Positions 1 through 12,485 of a DNA stretch of 64,000 bases are shown piece after piece; the first letter of the stretch is position 1; each line of letters opens with the position of its first letter. The translations under genes and the position numbers were made by a program. The notes beneath the pieces are model-generated. The model was not told the origin of the DNA. It saw nothing but the letters and a program-made list of their open reading frames with translations, and did not search any database. Origin of the DNA: Desmodus rotundus (Eukaryota; Chordata; Mammalia; Chiroptera; Phyllostomidae); the NCBI RefSeq assembly GCF_022682495.2, contig NC_071388.1, positions 180,976,528-181,040,527 on the forward strand. The letters are read 5' to 3'.

Positions 1-1824
1 AAGAAGTGAGCTACGCTGGATATTGTGGGCACTGTTTCTTTATATTTGCAATGTGAATTAAGGGCTAAATAACTGTATTTGTGTGTAGACATGGAAGCTG
101 TAAAAGCAGAGTGACCCAGGGGTGCTGGCTGTCAACTCAAATACTGAGACAGCTGGTGTGGTTGGCCATGTGATTTTCTAATGGTGAAATACTCTTGGTA
201 AAGTTCTGAACACTGTAAAGTACAATCTTTTCTTAATCTGCACAGCAGCTGAATCCTAGAGATCCAAGTAAATCCTAGAAAACCATAGGAAAACCAAAAA
301 AATACCTTGGGTTTGTGTGTAAAGTGTCCAGAAGGACATGAGAAATTTCTGGGCACTGGGCAACTCTTTGTTGTGTGGGATTTCTGTGATTGTAAGTCAT
401 CTACGATCTCCCCTCCCCTCCCACCCACAGCATTCTGATACATTTTTAAAATGCCCCATCCGTTTTCAAAATGCCTCCAAAGCGATGGTAAATCCCTCCA
501 TGAGAACCACTGTATAAAATCCTAAGTTTATTGAATCAGCAACTTTTTAATCTCCTCTTACATGCGAAGAAGTGCGTTAGAAGCCACAGTAGATTTAGAG
601 AAGGATTTGCTGTGGTTGAGACCCTGAGGGAATCACATTCCGATATCCTTAAAGGGGAGGTTGTGAGTTTATGGTTTGGGGAAGAGAAGTGCCACATCCG
701 CCTGGGTGATGCAGGGAGATGTCAGGGAGCATGGGTACTGAAGGACCGAAAGACTTGAGGGGGTAGAGAGGACTTGGAGTGTTAGAAAACAGTAGGGAGA
801 ATTTCACTCAACACCCACCTGCTATATATGAGGCAGTGCTACCCTCTGATAAACCAAAGATGAATAAGACAGGGACCCTACCTAGGCAGAGTTCAGTCTT
901 CCAGAAGAGACAGGTGCAAAATATAAAATCACATGGTGATGTGTACCACACCTGGGATGCAGTGAGGTGGCACTAAATAATTGACACACTATAAAACACA
1001 CTAGTAGGTTTGCAGATGGATCGCAAAGCACTAATTTTCTTCCATAAACACATTAACTAACAGCTCTGTTAATAGTGCTGTAATTCAGGTAATCCTTACT
1101 GCTCAATGATTTCTTAAAACCAAACAAGCAAACAACAAAACTAACCTGCTGCCATTTAGAAGCTGGATTTTACAGGAATTTTTTTAATTCGGTTTTTATG
1201 ATGCCTACTATTTTGAGAATGTTTTGATTTATAGTTGGGACAGGAGAAAGAAATTAAATAATCAAATGGCAGATTCCCAACTTTGCTTGTTATTGCTTTC
1301 ACATGAATTACTTTTGAAATCTAATTACTCAAGTTGCTGTTTTGATATCAATCATAGACTAAAAGCCTAGCACATATATTTGTTCATTTACTGATAATTT
1401 ATACCTTCTCCCTAAAACAATTTCAGTAACTCTATCAAGTCTATGACTTTAAAGCAAATGCAATATTGAAGAGCTTGACTTCCCAGGGGTAGCTGCCCTG
1501 AAAACTAAGTACCAACTAGAGGAGTTTTCTGTCCAGGGTGCTTTTACCAACCCTACCCTGAAACTTCCTGGGAAGAATTCTCTCATGCGCAAGGAGCCAT
1601 CCCCAAATCCCTCCAATTTTGTAAGTTTGGCACAAAGGCATTGGGGTGTGGCAGCATTATTTTTTAATGTTATTGGTTCATTACAGATCTAGGCTTCATG
1701 TAAATTTTTCTGTTAAAGAATAAGTGATGGTAATGGAAGGTTACTAGATGTTTTTGCAAAAGGAAAGGACTCATAGTTGACCATGAACTTCATTAGCAAC
1801 CCATGTATTAAGATCATGCATTTT
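1..1824 (+). other. SPATS2L intron, mostly unassigned sequence
   Basis: This is the left end of a very long intron. Apart from an L2-like piece near 810-970 I see nothing assignable. Short open frames here are not supported by splice sites or protein resemblance. Confidence 0.6.
810..970 (-). mobile_element. L2 3'-end fragment, antisense
   Basis: The stretch with ACCTGCTATATATGAGGCAG and AAGATGAATAAGACAGGGACC resembles the reverse complement of the L2 LINE tail (CTACTATGTGCCAGGCAC...AAGATGAATAAGACA...). It is strongly diverged. The identification rests on remembered consensus, so limits are approximate. Confidence 0.5.
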
Positions 1825-2042
1825 GTTTTATTTTATTTTAAAGGTTTTATTTATTTATTTTTAGAGAGAGGGGAAGGGAAGGAGAAAGAGAGGGAGAAAA
1901 ATATCAATGTATGGTTGCCTCTCACTCGCCCCCTACGGGGGACCTGGCCTGCAACCCGGGCATGTGCCCTGACTGGGAATCGAAATGGTGACCCTTTGGT
2001 TCACAGCCCACACTCAATACACTGAGCTACACCAGCTAGGGC
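1825..2042 (-). mobile_element. VES SINE, antisense, with target-site duplication
   Basis: On the minus strand it begins GCCCTAGCTGGTGTAGCTCA (tRNA-like A box) and carries a B-box-like TTTCGATTCC. It runs into CAACCATACATTGAT and a CTCTCTTTCTCC tail, and ends in an A-rich ATAAATAAATAAA. Direct repeats CATGCATTTT at 1815-1824 and 2043-2052 flank it exactly. The element is complete and diagnostic of yangochiropteran bats. Confidence 0.9.
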
Positions 2043-2052
2043 CATGCATTTT

Positions 2053-2476
2053 AAAATGAGTTTGCAAACAGTTAGGTTTTTCTTCCCCAAAATCATGGAG
2101 GTTATCGGGAAGTTGATGCCAAAACTGTCAGATGACTTTAAAATGCTTGCTCAACCTGTTGGCAATCCAGAGATCTCTTAACTGATATTTCACATGTGGG
2201 TATTAGGTCTTGGACATCCTGCCCCCCATTTCTGTAGACTGCTGGAACCAGAAAGGATGGGGGTGATCCTTTAATCCCATCCCCTCATTTTATAGCTCAG
2301 GAAACCGAGGCCCCCCAAGTTAAGGAGCTGAGAAGGTCCTTAACACACCCTTGGAGTAACACTACTTACTTTGCATAACTCTGGCCCAAATCCATGTATT
2401 TTTACACGTGCATTAGACAGTTACTGCTAAAGCCATGGGCTTCCTAACTCATAAATAATGTGTAATTGAGAAATCA
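2053..2476 (+). other. SPATS2L intron with a MIR-like fragment
   Basis: A MIR-like antisense fragment lies at about 2265-2345 (CCCTCATTTTATAGCTCAGG AAACCGAGG, matching the reverse complement of the MIR core). The rest is unassigned. Confidence 0.45.
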
Positions 2477-2990
2477 TATTGTGTGTTCACCACCCCAAGT
2501 CAAGTCTCCTTCCATTACCATTTATACCCCCTTTGCCCTCTTCTACCTCCCCCCCCTCCCTTTCCCTCTCGTAATCACCAGACTCTTGTCTGTGTCTGAG
2601 GTTATTTTTTTAGCTTAATCCCTTTACTTTTTTCACCCAGCACACCCCAATCTGACAGCTGTCAGTCTGTTCTCTGTATCTGTGATTCTGTTTCTGTTTT
2701 GTTAGTTTATTTTGCTCATTAGATTGCACATATAAGTGAAATCATATGGTACTTGTCTTTCTCTGACTGGCTTATTTTACTCAGCATAATAGTCTCCAGA
2801 TCCATCCATGCCTCACACAGTAAGTGGTGATGGAAGGGGACTTGACTTGGAGTGGTGAACACACATTACAATATACGGAGGATGTATTATAGAAATGTAC
2901 ACCTGAAATCTATGCAATTTTATTAACCAATGTCACCCCAATAAATTCAATTAAAGAATAAATAAATAATAAAAAAGAAAGAAAAACTAG
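2477..2990 (+). mobile_element. L1 3' end with 5' inversion (twin-primed insertion)
   Basis: Two pieces of an L1 3' region face each other. Bases ~2477-2820 carry it antisense (TGTGTGTTCACCACCCCAAG at the left, then the end of ORF2 and 3' UTR in reverse). Bases ~2821-2960 carry the last part sense (GTGGTGAACACACATTACAA-type 3' UTR, AATAAATTC), followed by an A-rich tail to about 2990. The same ~45 bases of 3' UTR occur at both outer parts in opposite orientation. This is the arrangement expected from twin priming. It is short and non-coding. Confidence 0.8.
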
Positions 2991-2995
2991 GGAAA

Positions 2996-4440
2996 AATAA
3001 TCATAACAAAGCTATATAATGACATTCTGTACTTGAGTGGGTTCAAAGTATAAGCCTAAAAGAAATCTCCAGCCTGCTAGTGGTAAGCACTTATCAAGCT
3101 TTCCGTTAATGAAACCGGCTCAAGAAAACCTGCCCTGAGTGCTCCGCTGGGCAGCAGGCTGTGAACATGTGCAACGCGTGTTTTATCTTTTTATAACACC
3201 TTGACATTCAAGATCTCTCTTTTTTAAAGTTCTATACAGAATCGTCTTCTGGGAAGGGAAAAGTTAGCTTTAAGATATATGCAGGCGGTTCAGGGGGTGT
3301 TAGTGTGACTTCCTACGTGAAAAATAACCACCCAAAGCATCATCATTTCAGGCGTAAATATAGCACTCTCGAGTGGGACACTGATGCACGGCAGCATGTA
3401 GCTTAGAAGTTTGGGAGTTTGATTTAAACTTAGTACAAAATTACTTCTTTAAGCCTTGGAGTAGTTTTTTCTGGATTTCAGCATTTTTAATAACAGCTCA
3501 AATGAGATCTTTTACATAATCCAATCGAGACCATCCTACATCCAAGTACAAAGTTGGACAAAGAGTAGCTCAAGATTTATTCTTACCAAAAGTAACACCA
3601 AGGATCATTTTTATTTCTAAGGCCCCATCTGAACGTTTAAAGCACGTTATGACCTTTGGGTCCAATTTTCCCAAATGTTCCTCCTGCTCTATTTTTCTTA
3701 AGGCTCAGATTGCCAAAATGTATAGGTACTTATCACCTTGTAGGCCAGAACAATAATAATTCAGATTCCTGTGGTGTCTTTCTCCCACTGGACACAATTC
3801 CCATTGAATAGGAAAGGAGCAGAATTGTGGGCCACCAAGTGGCTCCCTGGAGGTAAACTTTGGGGCAGGGCTTTCCTTGTCTCCAGCTCCTCTTGCTGTC
3901 CCCACCAGCCTTCCATTATGTCTCCCCGTCTTGTAAAGCATCCTAGGAAGCCAGCTCTTCTGTTGCCTGTTACTTGTTTCACACAGAAGCTGCCGTGCTG
4001 TGTTTGCTGACGTCCACAAACTGCAATTCACTGTCTGACCTATATCATTGAACAGGAGCAGCCCCGTTATTTTCCCTTGGCAACGGGATTCTGTGTGTCG
4101 GCCTGATGCCTGCACAGAGCTGCTTTCTGTTATTTAAGAATGTGTTCTGCTTGTCCCTTATGTGTGCTTCTTGTAAACAAAGGAAAAAAAAAAAAGCACC
4201 CCGCCAGACTCTTTCACAGTATTTTTATGGCATGAGGTTCCCTACAGAATCCCAAGCAGGTTTTTTAATGCTGGTGTCCCTTGCTTCAAGATTCTCTCCC
4301 CGGCTTCTCTCAGCCCTGTATTGGACCAGAGGATTAGGAAAAATCAAAAAGAAGAAAGAAAGTCACCTAGAACTTGAATCACAAAGCCAAGTGTGTGTTT
4401 TCCAGGATTGCAATAGTGCCAGCTCTCAAATGGAAACAAT
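2996..4440 (+). other. SPATS2L intron, no assignable feature
   Basis: Unique-looking sequence. Overlapping open frames on both strands at 3705-4115 and 4106-4444 have no recognisable protein and no splice context. Confidence 0.55.
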
Positions 4441-4444
4441 ATAA

Positions 4445-4655
4445 TATTGCAGCTAAGAGCCAGGGCTTTAGCGTTAGATGTGTTTGGATTCAAAGCTTGG
4501 CCTCCTCACTTACTAGGTGTGTGACCCTGGATCAGTTAACCACGCTGTGTCTTGCTGTCCTAACCTACAAAATGTAACTCCACTTCACCAGATTGTGGGA
4601 GCTGTAAGTGAGATACATAAAGAGATTAGCACAGCGTCTGGCGCACCGTAATCCC
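4445..4655 (+). mobile_element. MIR SINE
   Basis: The order GCTAAGAGCCAGGGCTTTAG, GGATTCAAAGCTTGGC, CTTACTAGGTGTGTGACC, TGAGATACATAAAGAG and CACAGCGTCTGGCGCA follows the MIR consensus in sense orientation across nearly its full length. Confidence 0.85.
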
Positions 4656-6929
4656 CCAAATCATTTCTTTAGCTATGTAGTCAGTATTTTAAGACATCCA
4701 ACATGTGACAGGGATTTTTCTAGAGGAAGGAAACAAGTCAACAGTTTTTTCCCTCATGACGTTTACGTTCTTTTGGGGGATGGGGGAAAAAAGGTATATG
4801 ATAAACTAGAATCAACTAAATTACCATGGTAATTATAGATTATAATAAATGTGGTGAAAGCAGCAAGTAGGGAAGAGACGGAGGCAGGGGTTGGGGGTTG
4901 TGTGCGGCAACTTCAGAAAAGGCCGCAATGCCATGGGAGTGAATGAGGAGGAGACGTTTACATTGAGGCACAAATACCTTAATTCAGGATCTGTCACACC
5001 AGGTCTTGGTGGTGTGAACAGTCGATGTTTTATTTAAACCTTAATTAAGGACTGTAGCTGAAGCTCCTGTAGACATATAACCATAGATTTTATTTTAGTA
5101 TTTTTTTAATTAAAGGTAGAATCGTTTATTAATGTATACAGCCAACATTAAGTACTGTTATATAAAAATGCATTTCAAAAGTTTATTTTTTTAAGTACAT
5201 AACATATTATCATTGTCACTCCTTAATTATTGTTCTAGCGTCTGCATACTGGGTGTTAACTCTTGTGTATAGTTGTTTAGTCTCATCCTCGGCTTCCAAC
5301 AGCACTGTGTCTGAGCCGTTCAGATAATCTCAGGAGAAGCCGTCAGTTGCATCTCCAATGACTCAGACCTCTGCTTCCTTTCCCTGTGTATGGTGAAGCA
5401 GAACGAGACAGACGTAGGACGTAGTGACGTGAGGGCACATGAAATAGGAAACCCCTTGGGTATTTTCTGCCACCTAGGTGAACTGAAGTCCAGAGACCCT
5501 TCCCATCTCATTCTCATTCAAAACCTACTTGGGCTGCAACCCTACAGCCAAAACACACTACTCATCTCTACTAGCTGAACACCGTCCTAACTTCGCACGC
5601 ATACTTGTTAGGGTGATTTCAGTTACACGCTGTACTAAATGGAATGCACTCCTTGCAAACAACAGAAGTCCTTCCAAAACTTTTTTTGAACAAATATTTA
5701 AATGGTTCTGTCAAAATGCAGTGAGAATTAAGCCTGTTTTGCAAGGAACTAAGTTAGCAAAACAAATCAAATTAACATGCCTACCTGCTGCCATTGACAG
5801 CTTTAATTCATTGACTTTATTATCTATTAGCTTTTAATGTAAATAAACTTATAGAGGTATTAATGACATATAAGACCTTGGAAAGACAATAAACAAAACT
5901 AAAAGATTTGTTTTCAATTAGAAAGTTACCAGCTTTGTGCCCTCTGAGCTAAGTAAGTTAATAGGACTTGAATGAAATAATGAAGTCTTATCTGTATTTG
6001 ATAAAGATGTTAGGAAAAGGCAGAAGTGGCTGACGTTATTTCCTCTGAATAAACCTATCTGTTTTGGTGTCTGTTCCGAAGTTATTGCTTCCTCTGACTA
6101 TCTGTTAATTACCCTGTCAGGTAGTGATAGAAGAGTGATGAACGTGAACGTGCAGTCCAGGTGTACAATAATTATACTGTGAAAAGAGCTCTCCTGGGCC
6201 CTACTCTCTCACATCTCAGGAGATTTGACTTTACTCACTGTTCTCCATTTCTTCCCCTCTCTCTCACTTATGGCTAACAGCCCCATCTCCCCAAAGTAAT
6301 TGTTCCCACTGAATTTACTATTGGCCTCCATGTATTGAATACAGCAGACATTTTTCTTTTGAAAAAAGAGAGGTGTTTATTTTTCTTGTGCAGGGGGAGG
6401 AGTTTAGAACTGGTTGGCTGTTTACATGGTCATCAAGGACCTACATGCCATACATTTTTTTTGTCCGACTAAAATGTAGGCTTTCATAGGCAAAGTGTCT
6501 CATGGTTCATTCTGGCTGCTGAAATGCCCATAAACACATCAGCTTTTCCAGGCAGGAGGTAGGAAGCAAAGGGGATGGAAAAAGGTACATTTTCTAGATG
6601 AAACAGCCTTCTGTAAGAAGCCTCCCTTGTAGACATTTTTCAATTTTTACTTTCCCTTTTTTTTTTTTTAGCAACATTGAACACTATTGACCGCTCTATC
6701 CTTAACCACTCTATTCTTTCCCTTTGGTTTCTATGACATGACACTCTCTTCATTTCCCTCTCCATCTTTATTGCTTCTTTGTTTCCTTTGAGGGTTATTA
6801 TTACCTTTCTGACTGTTAATTGTTGAGGCTTATCAAGACTTGGTTGGTTCCAAGTCCTTATATAAAGCTATACTCTCTTCTTGGATCATTTCAACCATGC
6901 CCTAACTTTAATGTAAGCTGACTCACAAA
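4656..6929 (+). other. SPATS2L intron, no assignable feature
   Basis: AT-rich intronic sequence with a T run at 6656-6671. I see no repeat family I can name and no exon. Confidence 0.5.
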
Positions 6930-7205
6930 CTCATCTTCCCAGTCCAGGCTACTCTCTGAACTACAGACTCTTGCATGAGATTTTTACTTTGACATTTCAA
7001 AGCACTTCAACATGACCAAAACGAACTCATGATCTCCCCAGTTAACTTTTCTTTTAGTGTTCCTGATCTTACTGTACCATCTGTCCAGTCGTGCAAGTCA
7101 AAGTATAGGCATCAATTATGACATCTTCCTCTCTTTCACTCCACATAATCACCAAGTCCTATTGATTTTCATTTCCTAATATTCCTAGAATCCATCCAAT
7201 TTTCA
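6930..7205 (+). mobile_element. L2 LINE, left part (split by L1)
   Basis: Phrases such as ACTACAGACTC, CATGACCAAAACGAACTCATG, ATGACATCTTCCTCTCTTTC and AATCACCAAGTCCTATTGAT follow the L2 3' half in sense orientation. It stops at the L1 insertion, and the matching continuation begins at 12192. The last 14 bases (7192-7205) are one copy of the L1 target-site duplication. Confidence 0.7.
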
Positions 7206-7399
7206 AATAATTTCTTTATTGTATTTTTTATTACCATTTAGTCCTCTTATACCCCCTCTTCCCTACAGTCACCACACTGCTAATCCGTGTCCCTGAGCTC
7301 TTTTTCCTTTTTGCTCAATCCCTCCCCCCACCCTCCCCCTTTAGCTGTCATCCTGTCTATGAGTCTGTATCTGTTTTTCTTGTTACTTTAATTTGTTCA

Positions 7400-10300
7400 T
7401 TAGATTCCATATATGAGTGAAATCATACGGTATTTGTCTTTCTCTGCCTGACTTATTTCACTTAGTATAATGTGCTAAGGTCCATCCATACTGTCACAAA
7501 GGGTAAAACTTTCTTGTTTTTTACAGCCGAGTAGCTATAAAAATGTTTTTTACTTTTCCATTGTGTAAATGTCCCATAGTCGTTTTATCCACTCATTTAC
7601 TGATGTATACCTGAGCTACTTCCATATCTTGTTGATTATACAAAATGCTGCAATGAACATAGGGGTGCTTATGTTCTTTCAAATTAGTGTTTTGGGTTCC
7701 TTCAGATATATTCCCAGAAGTGGGAATGTTGGGTCAAAAGGCAGATCCATTTTTAATTTTTTGAGGTATCTCCACATAGTTTCCCACAGTGACTGCACCA
7801 GTCTGCATCCTCACCCACAGTGCAATAGATAGGGCTTTCTCTTCTCCACATCCTCCCCAGCACTTGTTGTTTCCGGATTCAGTGATGATGGCTGTTCTGA
7901 CTGGTGTGAGGTGATATCTCACTGGGGTTTCAATTTGCATTTCTCTCATGATTAGTGACGTTGAGCATCTTTTCATATGTCTGTTGGCCATCTGTATGTC
8001 CTCTTTGGAGAAATGTCTATTAAGGTCCTTTGTCCATTTTTTAATTGTTTGTGTGTGTGCATGTGGTGTTGAGTTTTGAAGTTCTTTGTAAATTTTGGAT
8101 ATTAACCCCTTATCAGATGTATCAGTGAATATGTTCTCCCATTCAGTGGGTTGCCTTTTCATCCTGTTGATGTTTTTTTCCTTTGCTGTGCAAAAACTTT
8201 TTAGTTTGATATAGTCACATTTGTATATTTTTTTCTTTTGTTTCCCTTGCCTGGGGAGGTATATCCAATAAAATATTGCTACGAGCAATGTCCGAGATTT
8301 TGCTGCCTATGCTTTCTTCTACGATTTTTATGGTTTGGGGTCGAGGATTTAAGTCTTTAAACTATTTTGAATGTATTCTTGTGTGTAGTGTAAGAAGGCA
8401 GTCTAGTTTTATTTTTCCGCACATATCTGTCCAATTTTCCCAACCATTTATTGAATAAACTATCTTTAGCCCATTGTATGCACTTACTTCCTTTGTCGAA
8501 TGTTAATTGACTATAGATGTGTGGGTTTATTTCTGGGCTCTCTTTCTGCTTCATTGATTTATGCATCTTTTTATGTCAGTACCATGCTGTTTTGATTACT
8601 ATTACCATATAGTATAGTTTGATATTAGGTAGCATGATTCCCCCAACTTTGTTCTTCTTTCTCAGGATGGCTGTTGGCATGTGAGACCTCTTGTGGCTCC
8701 ATATACATTTTTGAAATAATTGTTCTAGGTCTGTGAAATACATCATTGGAATTTTGGTAGGAATTGCATTGAATCTATTGATTGCTTTGGGTAGGATGCA
8801 CATTTTAATTATGTTAATTCTTCCTATCCATGAACACGGTATGTGCTTCCATTTATTTGTATCTTCTTCAGTTTCTTTCTTCATAGTCTTATAATTTTCT
8901 GAGAACAGGTCTTTTTCATCCTTGGTTAGATTCATTCCTGGGTTTTTTATTCTTTTGAAGCAATTGTGAATGGGATTGTTTTTTAAAATTCCTTTTCTGT
9001 CAGTTCCTTATTGGCATATAAAAATGAAACTGATTTCTGGATATTAACTTTGTATCCTGCTACTCTGCTGAATTCATTTATCAGTTCTAGTAGCTTCTTG
9101 GTGGAACCTTTGGGGCTTTCTATGTACAGTATCATGTCATCTGCAAATAAAGACAGTTTTACTTCTTCCTTTCCAATTTGGATGCCTTTTATTTCTTCTT
9201 GTCTGATTGCTGTGGCTAGGACTTCCAGTACTATGGTGAATAAGAGAGGTGAAAGTGGACATCCCTGTCTTGTTCCTGATCTTAAGGGGAACACTTGTAG
9301 TTTTTGCCCATGGAGTATGATGCTGTCAGTGGGTTTGTCATATATGGTCTTTATTATGCTTAGGTATGGCCCCACTAATCCCATTTTGCTACGAGTTTTT
9401 ATCATAAATGGTGCTGGATTTTTTCAAATGGTTTTTCTACATCTATAGAAATGATCATGTGGTTGTTATCCTTCATTTTGTTTATGTGCTGAATCACATT
9501 TATTGATTTGTGAACATTGTACCAACCTTGCATCCCTGGAATAAATCCCACATGATCATGGTATATGATCTTTTTGATGCATTGCTGTATTCAGTTTGCT
9601 GACATTTTGTTGAGGATTTTAGCATCTATGTTCATTGTGGATATTGACCTATAATTTTCCTTCTTTGTAGTGTCTTTATCTGGTTTTGGAATTAGGATAA
9701 TGCTGGCCTCATAAAATGAGTTTGGGAGCCTTTCCTCCTCTTGAATTTTAAGAAATAGTTTGAGAAGGAGAGGTGTTAGTTTTTCTCAAAATGTTTGGTA
9801 AAATGGACCTGTGAAGCCATCTGGTCCAGGGCTTTTGTTTGTTGGGAGTTTTTTGATTATTGCTTCAATTTCACTAGGTGTACTATGTCTATTCAGATTC
9901 TCTGATTCTTCCTGATTTAGTTTGGAAGATTGTATGTTTGCAGGAATTTATCCATTTCATCCAGGTTGTCCAGTTTGTTGACATATAGTTGTTCATAATA
10001 TTTTCTTACAATCCTTTGTATTTCTTTGGTGTCAATTGTTATTTCTCTTCTTTCATTTCTGATTTTATTTATTGGGTCCTTTCTCTTTTTTTCTTTATGA
10101 GTCTGGTTAAAGGTTTGTCTATCTTGTTTATCTTTTCAAAGAACCAGCTCTTGGATTCATTGATCTTTTATATTATTTTTTAGACTCTATTTTGTTTATT
10201 TGTGCTCTGATCTTTATTATTTCCTTCCTTCTACTCACTTTGGGCTTTGTTTGTTGTTCTTTTTCAACTTCCTTTAAGTGTAAAGTTAGATTGTTTTTAT

Positions 10301-11224
10301 GAGGTTTTTCTTGGTTTTTGACATTTGAAAATGCTATGAATTTCCCTCTTAGGATTGCTGTCTCTGTGTCGCACAGATTTTGGATTGTTGTGTTCTCATT
10401 TTCATTTGGTTGAAGGTATCTTTTATTTTCTTTCTTGACCTCGTTGTTGACCCATTCATTGTTTAATAACATGCTATTTAGCTTCCATGTCTTTGTGTGT
10501 TTTCAGTGTTCTTGTGACTGATTTCTAGTGTCATTGCACTGTGGTCAGAGAAGATGCTTGATGTGATTTCAATCTTCTTAAATGTATTGAGACTTGTTTT
10601 GTGTCCTAATATGTGGTTTATCCTAGAAAATGTCCCTTGTGCTCTTGAAAAGAATGTATATTCTGCTGCTTTTGGGTGAAATGTTCTGAAGTTATCAATT
10701 AAATCCATTTGATCTAGTGTGTTGTTTAAGGCCGCTGTCTTCTTGTTGATTTTCTGTCTGGAAGATCCATTGAAGTCAAAAGGATGTTAATATCCCCAAC
10801 TATGACTGTATTTTTGTCAACCTCTCCCTTTATGTCCATCAAGATTTGCTTTACATATTTAGGTGCTCCTATGTTGGGTGCATACATGTTTACTAGGGTT
10901 ATATCCTCTTATTGGATTGTTCCCTTTATCATTATATAGTGTCCTTCTTTGTCTCTTACTATAGCCTTGGTTTTAAAATGTGTTTTGTTGGATATAAGTA
11001 TTGCTACCCCAGCTTTTTTTTTCCTTTCCATTTACATGAAATATCTTTTTCCATCCCTTTACTTTTACCCTGTGTGTATCTTTTGATCTGAGGTGGGTCT
11101 CTTAGAGACAGCATATATATGGGTTTTATTTTCTTATCCATTCAGCTACCCCATATCTTTTGATTGGAGCATTTAAGCCATTTACATTTAAGGTGATTAT
11201 TGATAGATAATTACTTTGTGCCAT
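7400..11224 (-). pseudogene. L1 ORF2 (endonuclease-reverse transcriptase), broken
   Basis: In intact elements ORF2 encodes the endonuclease and reverse transcriptase that copy L1 RNA into the genome. Here the start codon is read at 11224-11222, with LSIITLNVNGLNAP close behind it. The endonuclease region includes FHPKAAEYTFFS and HILGHK (10708-10478). The reverse-transcriptase core has [14 protein letters not shown] and the catalytic FADD (about 9147-9136). The C-terminal part has [13 protein letters not shown] sequence and [17 protein letters not shown] (8288-7734). Length from start to last recognisable part is near the usual ~1275 codons. Internal stops and frameshifts break it into at least five open pieces, so it is not functional. 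Confidence 0.9.
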
Positions 11225-11419
11225 TTTGTTGTTAGACTGTTTTCCTCTGTTTTTTGTTTTGTTTTGTTTTACCTTCCCCCTTTTCTTTGTCTTAAAGCAA
11301 GCCTTTTAACATTTGTGGCAGTACTGGTTTGGTGTTAACAAACTCCTTTAACTTTTTCTTGTCTGGGAAGCTCCTTATTTCTCTTTCAATTTTAAATGAT
11401 AGCCTTGCTGGATAAAGTT

Positions 11420-12191
11420 GAAGTCTCAGAGCTCCCAGCCATCCACCTCTGCCTATAGGCTTTCAGTAGGGTTAAAGAGTGAAAGTCTTCCAGCTGTACT
11501 CCTCAGCAGCAGGACTTAAGTACCACAGGGTGGGGCAGAGTAATTCCTGTGGGTGGAATTGCTTCCCTTCAGGTTGATTCTACTTGGAGGGGGTTGCTCT
11601 GACTGAGAAAGATCGCTCCTGCAGAATGGGGAATGACTCAGTACAGGGGTCCTGGTGGCTTTTCCTTCAGTTCTCTCTCCAGAGCCACCAGCCCCAGTCT
11701 CTCCTCAAGCATCTCTAATCCACTCTGCCCTTCCTCTGCCAGAGCCCAGGGTAAGTGGCTGCAAATGGAATTTTGTGCATTGGCCCTTTAAGAGTCTCCA
11801 GGCATCTTTCCCTGACAAACAGAAACCCCACTGCTTTTCACAGCCTTATGTTGTTTCGGTTCCTTTCCCAGCTCTGGTGCTGGAATTTAGACCCCACACT
11901 TCTCAGGAGGAACTCCCAGGCCACTGAAATATCCCTCCAGAACTTCAGCTGCCGTCCATGGGAGCGTAGCCAGCCCTCTTGCACCTCCTCTGCACTCCCA
12001 GTCTGTATCCCTGCCAGTCTTGTTGTGGTGAAGTGGCTTCTTCCAACTGTCCAGGGTTATAAGGCTTCTCTCCAGCTAGTGTTCAAGTAGTCATTCAGGA
12101 TCATTTTTCTATAATTTAGTTATAATTCCAGTTTGGTCCTAGGAGGAGGTTAGTGTAGCTTCCACTTACTCCTCTGCCATCTTGGGTCTCC
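11420..12191 (-). promoter_or_regulatory. L1 5' UTR
   Basis: This GC-richer ~770-base stretch lies between the L1 5' end and the spacer before ORF2. L1 5' UTRs carry an internal RNA polymerase II promoter, so this one could once have driven transcription leftwards, antisense to SPATS2L. Present activity is unknown. Confidence 0.6.
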
Positions 12192-12485
12192 CCATCCATT
12201 TCTCACTGTCTACCTTCCACCTTCCCTGCAAAACCACCATCCTCTCTTGCCTGCATTACTACAGCAGTCCACTCATTAATCTCCTAGCATTTATTCTTGT
12301 TCCCCTCTAAATCATTCTCTATCCTGTAATCTTTTCATAATAAAAATGAGCTCTTAAGATAAAAACCGAAAGTCTTACCTTGGCCCACTATAGTCTGGTC
12401 CCTGTGTTCTGTTCCAGCCTCGTTTTATGGCTTCCTCATTCTTACTCTCTCTACTCCAGCCATGCTAGTCTCCTTTCAGTCCCTC
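12192..12485 (+). mobile_element. L2 LINE, right part (continues after L1)
   Basis: It resumes with CCATCCATTTCTCACTGTC and continues through TTGCCTGCATTACTACAGCA, AGTCTTACCTTGGCCCACTA and CTCCAGCCATGCTAGTCTCC, matching L2 downstream of the left part at 6930-7205. Confidence 0.75.

Larger units (their letters stand above)
7206..12191 (-). mobile_element. L1 LINE, about 5.0 kb, antisense, inserted in L2
   Basis: The element runs from a 5' end at 12191 (minus strand GGAGACCCAAGATGGCAGAG, a typical L1 5' start) through a ~780-base 5' UTR. A ~200-base spacer and ORF2 follow, with a 3' tail GGTAATAAAAAATACAATAA at about 7213-7235. A 14-base imperfect direct repeat (12 of 14 identical; 7192-7205 and 12192-12205) flanks it. 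The two L2 halves join across it. I see no recognisable ORF1 between the 5' UTR and ORF2. ORF2 has several breaks, so this copy is dead. Confidence 0.9.

Noticed and set aside
9011..9448. 145-codon + strand open frame
   Set aside because: It is the reverse shadow of the L1 ORF2 reverse-transcriptase region.
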